Source: Pseudomonadota bacterium
GTDB lineage: Bacteria > Pseudomonadota > Alphaproteobacteria > Rhizobiales > Beijerinckiaceae
Length of the DNA stretch: 5,187 bases
Direction: 5' to 3'
Assembly (NCBI GenBank): GCA_023452965.1
Contig: JAEXUU010000534.1
Location: forward strand, 1 to 5,187
A program made the position numbers and the translations under genes. Below, in pieces: positions 1 through 5,187 of this stretch (within the stretch, counting starts at the first letter, position 1; each line of letters begins with the position of its first letter). The notes below the pieces were generated by a model, which made no database searches, was not told where the DNA came from, and worked only from the letters and a program-made list of their open reading frames with translations.

Positions 1-17
1 TGCCGACGCGACAGTTC

Positions 18-548
18 TCAGCCCGACAGGATCTCGCCCTGAATGACGACGGGGCGCTCCGAGAAACGGCCGGTCTTGCGGCGTGTCAGGAAGCGCGGCC
101 GCCGGCCGGCCAGCAGAGAGTAGCGGCGGCGGATGCGGACCGGCCCAAGCGCGAGCCGGCCGAGCTGCGGAAAGGGCTCGGTGACGACGCCGTCGGTGGA
201 CTCGAGCAACAGCGGCAAGCCGCTGGAGCGCCCGAAATCGCGCCAGGCGGCGACCGCCTCGTCCTCGTCGAGGACCGCGACCGTGATCGAGCGGCCATCA
301 CCGGCCGTCAGCGCGAGCTGGAACCGTGCTTCCTCGCCCTCGCCGCTGACGAGACGCAGCGCGACACCGCGCCAGCCGGTGCTGCCGCGCAGGATGCGCA
401 CCGCCCCGAGCCGTTCGATCCGCGGCGCCTCCGCCTGCTGCGAGGAGGCCCCATGCGTCCTGTAGGGCTGGCCATTGTAGTTGCTGGTGCCGCCGGGGCT
501 GCTCGGCTGGAAACCGATCTCCCCGGCGGCTGGCGTGACGCTTGCCAT
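18..548 (-). CDS. DUF6101-like hypothetical protein, 176 residues
   Basis: Function is unknown. The protein resembles the small rhizobial family I know as DUF6101; the family name is from memory. Residues 1-42 are low in hydrophobics and rich in Gly, Ser, Pro and Gln, so probably disordered. Residues 43-135 look like a compact mixed fold that includes an acidic DEDEAVAAWRDFG stretch (94-106). The C-terminal part (138-162) is strongly basic, with RIRRRY and a RRPRFLTRRKTGR segment (149-161) that I regard as the family signature. No signal peptide or membrane segment is visible, so it is probably cytoplasmic; the basic tail could bind nucleic acid or acidic lipid, which is inference. I chose the ATG at 548 because a purine-rich AAGAGAGG lies about 9 bases upstream. 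The frame stays open back to 770, but those 74 extra residues read like translated intergenic DNA. It is divergent from the phosphatase gene and not part of the lipid A unit. Confidence 0.72.
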   Translation of the reverse strand: MASVTPAAGEIGFQPSSPGGTSNYNGQPYRTHGASSQQAEAPRIERLGAVRILRGSTGWRGVALRLVSGEGEEARFQLALTAGDGRSITVAVLDEDEAVAAWRDFGRSSGLPLLLESTDGVVTEPFPQLGRLALGPVRIRRRYSLLAGRRPRFLTRRKTGRFSERPVVIQGEILSG

Positions 549-794
549 GGATTTAACGCCTCTCTTAATTCCCTGCTGCCCGGAACCCTCTGTCGAATGC
601 GGGGTTCTCGTGCTTGCCGTGAGAGATTGCGTCTCGGGTCTGTCCGAGCGCTTAAGAGCTTCGGTTAAACAAAGGTATCGTGCGCCTTTTCGGGGCCGAT
701 CCGGCCGCTTTCCGACCTGATGCTTGACGAAATCTTTCCCCGGCGCGCGGCTTTTTCCTTGTTCCGCCATCAGCGGCAGTCATAACGGGACATC
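549..794. other. Divergent intergenic region with likely promoters
   Basis: These 246 bases separate two divergent genes, so both promoters are expected here. Parts of the stretch are less GC-rich than the genes, especially 650-690 and 724-765. It contains an imperfect 14-bp palindrome (AGCGCTTAAGAGCT, 647-660, one mismatched pair), a short inverted repeat GGCCG-atc-CGGCC (694-706) and a CTTGAC box (723-728). Reading frames cross the region on both strands, but none has a good ribosome site or a protein-like composition. No RNA gene was recognised. Confidence 0.6.
723..752 (+). promoter_or_regulatory. Possible promoter with a TTGACG -35 box for the phosphatase gene
   Basis: TTGACG at 724-729 matches the housekeeping -35 consensus well and lies 66 bases before the ATG at 795. 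However, the sequence 17 bases downstream (747-752) is GC-rich and not a recognisable -10 box. The call rests on the -35 element and on position between divergent genes. An alternative sigma factor or a chance match is possible. Confidence 0.25.
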
Positions 795-1622
795 ATGCAT
801 CCCCATTCCCTGCCCCACGCCAAGGATCTCCTGCCCGCCATTCGCGCTGCCTGCACCGAGGCCGGCCAACTCGCGCTCGACCTGTTCCGCCCCGGCGAGA
901 AGACGGCGGCACGGACCTGGTCGAAGGCCGGCGGCTCGCCGGTGACGGAAGCCGATATCGGCGTCGATACCTTCCTGCACATCCGGCTCTCGGCGCTGCT
1001 ACCCGAGGCCGGTTGGCTCTCTGAAGAGACCGCCGACGATGCGATCCGCTTGTCGCGGCGCTTCGTCTGGGTCGTCGATCCAATCGACGGCACCCGCGCC
1101 TTCATGAGCGGCTCGCCGGATTGGGCGGTCTGCGTCGCACTGCTCGACGGCGGACTCCCGATCGCCGGCGTGGTGCATGCCCCTGCCGCCGCCGCGAGCT
1201 ATTCGGCGATTCTTGGGGGCGGCGCCATGCGCAATGGCGAGCCGATCCGCACGAGTGGCATCAGCGACCTCTCACGGGCCCGCATCGCCGGACCCAAGCC
1301 GATGCTCGATGCGCTGGCCCGGCAGCAGAGCTTCGTCGCCGTCGACAAGATCCCCTCGTTGGCCCTCAGGCTGACGCGGATCGCCGATGCCAGCATCGAT
1401 GCCGGGCTGGTCTCGCCGGATTCGCGCGACTGGGATCTCGCCGCCGCCGATCTGGTGCTGAGCGAAGCCGGCGGAAAGCTGACCACCGCCGAAGGCGGGC
1501 CGGTGCTCTACAATCGCGAAAATCCGATCCACGGCATATTGCTCGCGTCCGGCACGGAGCTGCTTTCCCCGCTCGACCGTGCGTTGCGCCGCATGCGCGA
1601 GAGCACGCTGCAGGGCGGCTAA
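795..1622 (+). CDS. Inositol monophosphatase family protein, probably CysQ-like 3'(2'),5'-bisphosphate nucleotidase
   Basis: A 275-residue Mg2+-dependent, Li+-sensitive-type phosphatase of the IMPase/FBPase fold. All core motifs are present: SPVTEAD (48-54), the metal-ligand Glu in LSEET (E77), the VVDPIDGTRAF loop (93-103; metal ligands D95 and D98, with T100 also in the active site) and WDLAAADLVLSEAGG (213-227; metal ligand D214). Length is normal for the family. Members hydrolyse inositol phosphates (SuhB type) or 3'-phosphoadenosine 5'-phosphate (CysQ type). The ARTWSKAGGSPVTEAD run and the LPEAGWLSEE loop look more CysQ-like to me, but substrate cannot be settled from sequence. It is expected to be cytosolic; there is no signal peptide. 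The ATG at 795 has only a weak purine stretch (ACGGGA) upstream, and the next in-frame Met (residue 104) lies past the metal-binding motifs. It is first in the plus-strand series, 199 bp before the DUF4170 gene, so it may or may not share a transcript with the lipid A genes. Confidence 0.9.
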   Translation: MHPHSLPHAKDLLPAIRAACTEAGQLALDLFRPGEKTAARTWSKAGGSPVTEADIGVDTFLHIRLSALLPEAGWLSEETADDAIRLSRRFVWVVDPIDGTRAFMSGSPDWAVCVALLDGGLPIAGVVHAPAAAASYSAILGGGAMRNGEPIRTSGISDLSRARIAGPKPMLDALARQQSFVAVDKIPSLALRLTRIADASIDAGLVSPDSRDWDLAAADLVLSEAGGKLTTAEGGPVLYNRENPIHGILLASGTELLSPLDRALRRMRESTLQGG

Positions 1623-1744
1623 GTGCCGTTCGATGGCGCAATGCGACTATTGGCGCGTCATTACATACGAAAATGCCCGAAATCGGCGCTCGCGCGCGCG
1701 ACCCGAATGGCTTAACTGAACCCGCGGCGCGCATGGCGTGCGGT

Positions 1745-1795
1745 CGCCCGGAGCGGTTTTCGGGCGGCGCCATGAGCCTGCTCTCGCTGGAGAGC
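1745..1795 (+). promoter_or_regulatory. Tandem hairpins in the leader of the DUF4170 gene
   Basis: Two perfect 6-bp GC-rich stems, 13 bases apart, lie 16 to 76 bases before the ribosome site of the DUF4170 gene (GGAGG, 1811-1815). The first can extend by a G-T wobble and one G-C pair (1743-1744 with 1767-1768). They could stabilise or modulate the mRNA leader. Short stems are common by chance in DNA this GC-rich, so this is a weak call. Confidence 0.25.
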
Positions 1796-1810
1796 CCGCA
1801 ACCCGAAACC

Positions 1811-1815
1811 GGAGG
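1811..1815 (+). promoter_or_regulatory. Strong ribosome binding site setting the DUF4170 start
   Basis: GGAGG, within GGAGGGAG, lies six bases before the ATG at 1822. It is the best Shine-Dalgarno match in the window and decides the start of the DUF4170 gene over the upstream in-frame ATG at 1738. Confidence 0.75.
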
Positions 1816-1821
1816 GAGTCG

Positions 1822-2064
1822 ATGAGCGAGAGCCAGGAAAACAAGCAGCTTCTGCATCTGGTGATCGGTGGCGAACTGAGCTCGCTCGACGGTGTCGAGT
1901 TCAAGGACCTCTCGAAGCTCGACATCGTCGGGGTCTATCCGAACTATGCCGCTGCCCATGCCGTCTGGAAGGCCAAGGCCCAGGCGACCGTCGACCAGGC
2001 GCAGACCCGCTATTTCGTCGTGCACCTGCACCGCCTGCTCGATCCCTCGACGGCGCAGCGCTGA
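1822..2064 (+). CDS. DUF4170 domain-containing protein, 80 residues
   Basis: A small, uncharacterised protein that I recognise as DUF4170. This family is typically 70-90 residues, so almost the whole chain is the domain. Visible hallmarks are LLHLVIGGEL near the N-terminus, VEFKDLSKLDIVGVYPNYAAAHAVW in the middle (an aromatic-rich stretch leading into an Ala-rich helix), the helix WKAKAQATVDQA, and the terminal strand RYFVVHLHRLLDP. The pattern suggests a small alpha/beta fold with two hydrophobic strands flanking a helix. There is no signal peptide or membrane segment, so it is probably cytosolic. A strong GGAGG site fixes the start. The stop is 24 bp before the acyltransferase-like gene and in the same reading frame, with no other stop between the two. 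Its position at the head of the acyltransferase-waaA-lpxK series suggests a link to lipid A or envelope synthesis, possibly as a small partner protein; this is inference from position only. Confidence 0.87.
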   Translation: MSESQENKQLLHLVIGGELSSLDGVEFKDLSKLDIVGVYPNYAAAHAVWKAKAQATVDQAQTRYFVVHLHRLLDPSTAQR

Positions 2065-2088
2065 GCAGAGGCGACTTCGCACCGTTCG

Positions 2089-2850
2089 ATGGGTTTCTCG
2101 CTGCTCAAGACGCGATTTGCACAGGAGGCGCTCGGGCGCAGCCTGGCCTGGTATCTGCGCCTGGTGCGCCGGACGAACCGTTTCGTCATCGAGCCCGCGG
2201 ACGTCTATGAGCGCGTGCGCCCGGAACTGCCGCTGATCATCGCCATGTGGCATGGCCAGCACATCATGATCCCGTTCGCACGGCCGGACTGGATGCCGGC
2301 CTGCTCGCTGGTCTCGCGCCATGGCGATGGCGGCTTCAACGCGGTCGCGCTGCGCGAGCTCGGCATCGGCGCGATCCGCGGCTCCGGGGCGATGGGCAAG
2401 AAGGTCCGGGAAAAAGGCGGCGCGCCGGCCTTCCTCGCGATGATGCGCCGGCTCGCAGCCGGCGAGACCATGGTGCTGACCGCCGACATCCCCAAGCGCG
2501 CCCGGGTCTGTGGCGCCGGCATCGTCGCGCTGGCGCGCGCCTCTGGCCGGCCGATCCACCCGATCGCCGTGGTGACCAGCCGGCGGATCGATTTCAACAG
2601 CTGGGACAGGGCCTCGATCGGCCTGCCCTTCGGCCGCGGCGCGATCGTCGTCGGCGAAGCGGTTACGGTGGCGCGCGATGCCGACGAGGCGACCTGCGAG
2701 GCGGCCAGGCTCGCGGTCCAGGCCGGGCTCGATGCCGCGCATGAGCGCGCCTATGCTCTGATCGGCGCGCGCGACCCGGGCGCCGGCCTCCGCGAAGCCG
2801 CAGCCGCCAAGGACGCTGCCACGGCAGCGGCGAAGGCAGCGACACCATGA
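2089..2850 (+). CDS. DUF374-type lysophospholipid acyltransferase-like protein
   Basis: A 253-residue protein resembling the DUF374 branch of the lysophospholipid acyltransferase superfamily, which would move acyl chains onto a lipid acceptor at the inner membrane. Landmarks are LIIAMWHGQHIMIPF (49-63, with H55 as the likely counterpart of the catalytic His), SLVSRHGDGGFNAVALRELG (73-92), AIRGSG (95-100), MVLTADIPKRARVCGAGIVALARASGRPIHPIAVVTSRR (128-166, the region that usually carries the DGPRGP-like substrate loop) and a later LPFGRGAIVVGE (179-190). The classic HX4D spacing is absent: position 60 is Met. The last ~20 residues are Ala/Lys-rich and probably disordered. No clear transmembrane helix is seen. 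The ATG at 2089 has only a distant AGAGG (2067-2071), so translation may depend partly on coupling to the preceding gene. Its end overlaps waaA by 4 bp. The acceptor is unknown: a lipid A precursor is suggested by context, a phospholipid is equally possible. Confidence 0.82.
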   Translation: MGFSLLKTRFAQEALGRSLAWYLRLVRRTNRFVIEPADVYERVRPELPLIIAMWHGQHIMIPFARPDWMPACSLVSRHGDGGFNAVALRELGIGAIRGSGAMGKKVREKGGAPAFLAMMRRLAAGETMVLTADIPKRARVCGAGIVALARASGRPIHPIAVVTSRRIDFNSWDRASIGLPFGRGAIVVGEAVTVARDADEATCEAARLAVQAGLDAAHERAYALIGARDPGAGLREAAAAKDAATAAAKAATP

Positions 2851-4148
2851 TCGGCCGCAGCCTGATCATCAGCACCTATCGCACGCTGACGGCGCTGCTC
2901 GAACCGGCTGCTTTCGGCCTCCTGCTCTGGCGCCGACGCCGCGGCAAGGAAGATCCGGCGCGCATCGCCGAGCGGCGCGGCTATCCGAGCGTCGACCGGC
3001 CCGACAAGACCCTGGTCTGGCTGCATGGCGCCAGCGTCGGCGAGACCGTGACCCTGCTGCCGCTTGTCGAGCGCCTGCAGCGCCGGGGCCTCGCGGTGCT
3101 CGTCACCTCCGGCACGGTGACCTCGGCACGGCTGCTCGAACAGCGCCTGCCGGCCGGCGCGATCCATCAGTACCTGCCGCTCGACGTGCCGCGCTATATG
3201 CGCCGCTTCCTCGACTATTGGCGCCCAGACCTCGGCCTGGTCTGCGAATCCGAGATCTGGCCGAACCTGATGATCGAGGCCGGAAAGCGCGGCATTCCTC
3301 TGGTCCAGGTCAATGCCCGCATGTCCGAGCGCTCCTTCCAGCGCTGGTACAAATTCCCGAAGACCTCTCGCTATCTGCTCTCCGGCTTCGAGCGCTGCCT
3401 CGCCCAGTCGCAGGAGGACGGGCAGCGCCTCGCCCAGCTCGGCGCCCCGCGCGTCAGCATCGCCGGCAACCTGAAATTCGATGTGCCGGCGCCGCCGGCC
3501 GATCCCAACACGCTTGCTCTGCTAGACGGCTTGATGGCAGGGCGCCCCGTCTGGGTCGCCGCCTCGACCCATCCTGGCGAGGAAGAGGACGTGCTAGCCT
3601 CCCATCTCGGGATCAAGGCCCATCTGCCGAAGCTCCTGACCATCATCGCACCGCGCCATCCAGAGCGCGGCGAGGAGGTCGAAGCGCTGGTCCAGGCGAA
3701 CGGCGTCGTCAGCGCGCGGCGCTCGCTCGGACAATTGCCGGAGCGCGATGTCGAGCTTTATGTCGCCGACACGCTCGGCGATCTCGGCCTGTTCTACCGG
3801 CTGGCGCCGGTCGCCTTCATCGGCGGCTCGCTGGCCCCGATCGGCGGCCACAACCCGATCGAGCCGGCCAAGCTCGGCTGCGCCCTGCTGCACGGGCCGC
3901 TCGTCCACAAATCCGCCGATCTCTTCGCCGCCTTCGACGCCGGCGGCGGCGCCATAGAGGTCGCCGACCGGCAGGAGCTCGCCCAGGCGGTACATCGCTG
4001 GCTCAGCGACCCCGCGGCAGCGCGTCAGGCTGCCCGCGCCGCGGCCCGCACCAGCACCGAGCTCAGCGGCGCGCTCGACCGCACGGTCCAGGCGATCGAG
4101 CCGCTGCTGCTGCGCGCCGCCATCGGCCAGCGCGAGAGCCTCGACTGA
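2847..4148 (+). CDS. waaA: 3-deoxy-D-manno-octulosonic acid transferase (Kdo transferase)
   Basis: WaaA (KdtA) transfers Kdo from CMP-Kdo to lipid IVA at the cytoplasmic face of the inner membrane, beginning the LPS inner core. The 433-residue length is normal. An N-terminal hydrophobic stretch (about 13-28) followed by WRRRRGKED is the expected membrane anchor with its basic flank. The N-terminal glycosyltransferase half shows WLHGASVGE (58-66; E66 corresponds to the catalytic Glu of this motif), LVTSGT (85-90) and CESEIWPNL (133-141). The C-terminal, CMP-Kdo-binding half shows AGNLKFD (206-212), AASTHPGEEE (238-247), IAPRHPER (267-274) and FIGGSLAPIGGHNPIEPA (324-341). All are typical of GT30 enzymes. 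Whether one or two Kdo residues are added cannot be read from sequence. The ATG lies in an ATGA overlap with the acyltransferase stop, with GAAGG 10 bases upstream. The 3' end overlaps lpxK by one base, so translational coupling is likely on both sides. Confidence 0.96.
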   Translation: MIGRSLIISTYRTLTALLEPAAFGLLLWRRRRGKEDPARIAERRGYPSVDRPDKTLVWLHGASVGETVTLLPLVERLQRRGLAVLVTSGTVTSARLLEQRLPAGAIHQYLPLDVPRYMRRFLDYWRPDLGLVCESEIWPNLMIEAGKRGIPLVQVNARMSERSFQRWYKFPKTSRYLLSGFERCLAQSQEDGQRLAQLGAPRVSIAGNLKFDVPAPPADPNTLALLDGLMAGRPVWVAASTHPGEEEDVLASHLGIKAHLPKLLTIIAPRHPERGEEVEALVQANGVVSARRSLGQLPERDVELYVADTLGDLGLFYRLAPVAFIGGSLAPIGGHNPIEPAKLGCALLHGPLVHKSADLFAAFDAGGGAIEVADRQELAQAVHRWLSDPAAARQAARAAARTSTELSGALDRTVQAIEPLLLRAAIGQRESLD

Positions 4149-5182
4149 TGCGCGCCCCGGGCTTCTGGTGGCGCCCGCCGCCATCCGCCCTCGCCCGGCT
4201 GCTGCAACCGCTCGGGACGCTCTATGGCGCGATCACGCTGAGGCGGATGCGCCGACCGGGCAGCGACGCCGGCATCCCGGTGATCTGCGTCGGTAATTTC
4301 GTCGCCGGCGGCGCCGGCAAGACGCCGACCGCGCTGGCCCTGGCATCGAGGCTCGCCGCGCTGGGCGAGACACCCTTCGCGCTGACGCGCGGCTATGGCG
4401 GCGAACTCTCCGGCCCATTGCAGGTCGACCCGGCCCGGCACAGCGCGACGGATGTCGGCGACGAGCCGCTGCTGCTCGCCGCGCGCCTGCCGACGATCGT
4501 GGCGCGGGAGCGCCCCGCCGGCGCGGCGCTCGCACGCGAAACCGGCGCCAGCCTCGTCCTGATGGATGACGGACTGCAGAACCCCTCGCTGCACAAGGAC
4601 CTCAGGCTGGCTGTCGTCGACGGCGCGGTCGGCGTCGGCAATGGCCTGTGCCTGCCGGCCGGGCCGCTGCGCGCGCCGCTCGCCGGACAGTTCGGGCAGG
4701 TCGATGCCCTCGTCGTGATCGGCGAGGGAGCGGCGGGCGATCAGGTCGCGGCGCAGGCGCTGGCCAGCGGCAAGCGCGTGCTGCGGGCCAGGCTGGCACC
4801 TCCCGTCGACATCCAGGCGGAGCTCGCGGGGCTGCCGGTGCTGGCGGTGTCCGGGATCGGCCGGCCCGAGAAATTCGCGGCGACGCTGCGGGCCGCCGGC
4901 GCGCGCCTCGTCGGCGAGCGCGCCTATGGCGACCATCACGGCTATACGGCGGGCGAGGTCGCGGCGCTGATCGCCGAGGCGAGGATGTCGGATTGCCGCA
5001 TCGCCGTCACCGAGAAGGACATGGTCAAGCTCGCGCCGCTCTGGCCGGCGGGCGAGCGCTCGCTGCTGATCTGCGTGCCGGTCACGCTGGTCTTCGAGGA
5101 TGAGGGCGCTCTCGACGCTCTGCTGCGCGAATGCCTTGCAAGAACCCGGTCAGGCGCGGCCGGCGCGGCGCACGCGCAATAG
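4148..5182 (+). CDS. lpxK: Tetraacyldisaccharide 4'-kinase
   Basis: LpxK phosphorylates the 4' position of the tetraacyldisaccharide-1-phosphate, using ATP, to make lipid IVA, the acceptor of the WaaA enzyme encoded just upstream. The protein is 344 residues, within the usual range. The N-terminus (FWWRPPPSALARLLQPLGTLYGAI, 6-29) is the usual amphipathic membrane-association segment. It is followed by VICVGNFVAGGAGKTP (45-60), whose GGAGKT is the Walker A loop, then RGYGG (81-85), VGDEP (103-107, an acidic motif near the active site), VLMDDGLQN (137-145, Walker B-like, D140/D141), LPAGPLRAP (169-177), VSGIGRPEKF (234-243), YGDHHGYT (260-267) and VTEKDMVKL (287-295). All key motifs are intact. 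The frame is open far upstream through waaA, but the ATG in the TGATG overlap gives the correct family N-terminus. The last ~14 residues are Ala-rich and variable. The window ends before any terminator, so the transcript may continue. Confidence 0.96.
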   Translation: MRAPGFWWRPPPSALARLLQPLGTLYGAITLRRMRRPGSDAGIPVICVGNFVAGGAGKTPTALALASRLAALGETPFALTRGYGGELSGPLQVDPARHSATDVGDEPLLLAARLPTIVARERPAGAALARETGASLVLMDDGLQNPSLHKDLRLAVVDGAVGVGNGLCLPAGPLRAPLAGQFGQVDALVVIGEGAAGDQVAAQALASGKRVLRARLAPPVDIQAELAGLPVLAVSGIGRPEKFAATLRAAGARLVGERAYGDHHGYTAGEVAALIAEARMSDCRIAVTEKDMVKLAPLWPAGERSLLICVPVTLVFEDEGALDALLRECLARTRSGAAGAAHAQ

Positions 5183-5187
5183 CACCG

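Larger units (their letters stand above)
1623..1821 (+). other. 199-bp gap inside the gene cluster, with two hairpins
   Basis: This is the only sizeable gap among the plus-strand genes. It starts with somewhat AT-richer sequence (1641-1675, including TTACATACGAAAATG), where a promoter for the downstream unit could lie, although I cannot assign convincing -35 and -10 boxes. A ten-base CG-alternating run follows at 1691-1700. Two inverted repeats come next: CGCCCG/CGGGCG (1745-1750 with 1761-1766, ten-base loop ending in TTTT) and GCTCTC/GAGAGC (1780-1785 with 1790-1795, loop GCTG). Neither is followed by a T-run, so neither is a standard intrinsic terminator. An ATG at 1738 is in frame with the DUF4170 gene but has no good ribosome site and adds a non-conserved-looking 28 residues. 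No known riboswitch was recognised. Confidence 0.5.

Noticed and set aside
694..706. GGCCG-atc-CGGCC inverted repeat as a terminator
   Set aside because: There is no T-run on either strand, the stem is only 5 bp, and it lies upstream of both divergent genes, where a terminator is not expected.
724..945. Plus-strand frame starting before the phosphatase gene
   Set aside because: It overlaps the phosphatase gene in another frame and gives a Pro/Arg/Ser-rich product with no ribosome site.
1745..1766. CGCCCG/CGGGCG hairpin as an intrinsic terminator of the phosphatase gene
   Set aside because: The four T residues are in the loop, not after the stem, and it lies more than 120 bases past the stop codon.
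1626..2092. 11-bp direct repeat CCGTTCGATGG at 1626-1636 and 2082-2092
   Set aside because: A few 11-bp matches are expected by chance in a window this size, and more at this GC content. Nothing suggests mobility or recombination between them.
1366..2742. Minus-strand open frame of 458 codons opposite the phosphatase, DUF4170 and acyltransferase genes
   Set aside because: It is antisense to three recognisable genes and spans the intergenic gap. Its composition is that of a GC-rich shadow frame, and no domain is recognisable.
3218..4147. 310 open codons in the lpxK frame running through waaA, suggesting a longer LpxK or an overlapping gene
   Set aside because: The encoded stretch is Arg/Ala/Pro-rich with no family match. 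High third-position GC in waaA keeps this frame free of stops. The LpxK family N-terminus begins at 4148.
4025..4939. Minus-strand open frame of 304 codons opposite the waaA end and lpxK
   Set aside because: It is antisense to the motif-complete lpxK, with the Arg/Gly/Ala-rich composition of a shadow frame and no recognisable family.

Overview
This 5.2-kb, GC-rich window looks like chromosomal DNA from an alphaproteobacterium, most likely a member of the Rhizobiales (Hyphomicrobiales). The basis is the strong G/C preference at third codon positions and the presence of small families (DUF6101-like, DUF4170) that I know mainly from that order. Bosea or a relative is a guess from protein flavour only. 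No rRNA, tRNA, CRISPR array, insertion sequence or phage gene was recognised.

Layout: one minus-strand gene (18-548) encodes a 176-residue DUF6101-like protein of unknown function. A 246-bp divergent intergenic region (549-794) separates it from five plus-strand genes. These are an inositol-monophosphatase-family phosphatase with a CysQ-like look (795-1622), a 199-bp gap containing two small hairpins, a DUF4170 protein of 80 residues (1822-2064), a DUF374-type lysophospholipid acyltransferase-like protein (2089-2850), the Kdo transferase WaaA/KdtA (2847-4148) and the lipid A 4'-kinase LpxK (4148-5182). The last four are packed tightly: a 24-bp gap, then a 4-bp overlap (ATGA), then a 1-bp overlap (TGATG). 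This indicates co-transcription and probably translational coupling. The window ends 5 bases after the lpxK stop, so the operon may continue.

Working together: LpxK phosphorylates the 4' position of the tetraacyl disaccharide lipid A precursor to give lipid IVA, and WaaA then adds Kdo to it. Both act at the cytoplasmic face of the inner membrane. The acyltransferase-like protein and the DUF4170 protein sit directly upstream in the same unit. They are therefore candidates for auxiliary roles in outer-membrane lipid synthesis, but the sequence does not prove this. The phosphatase may be a housekeeping 3'(2'),5'-bisphosphate nucleotidase or an inositol-phosphate phosphatase.

This is mostly an ordinary housekeeping region. 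I do not see a wholly new system. The points worth a second look are the uncharacterised DUF4170/acyltransferase pair in the lipid A operon, the acyltransferase's departure from the usual HX4D motif, and the structured 199-bp gap inside an otherwise compact gene cluster.
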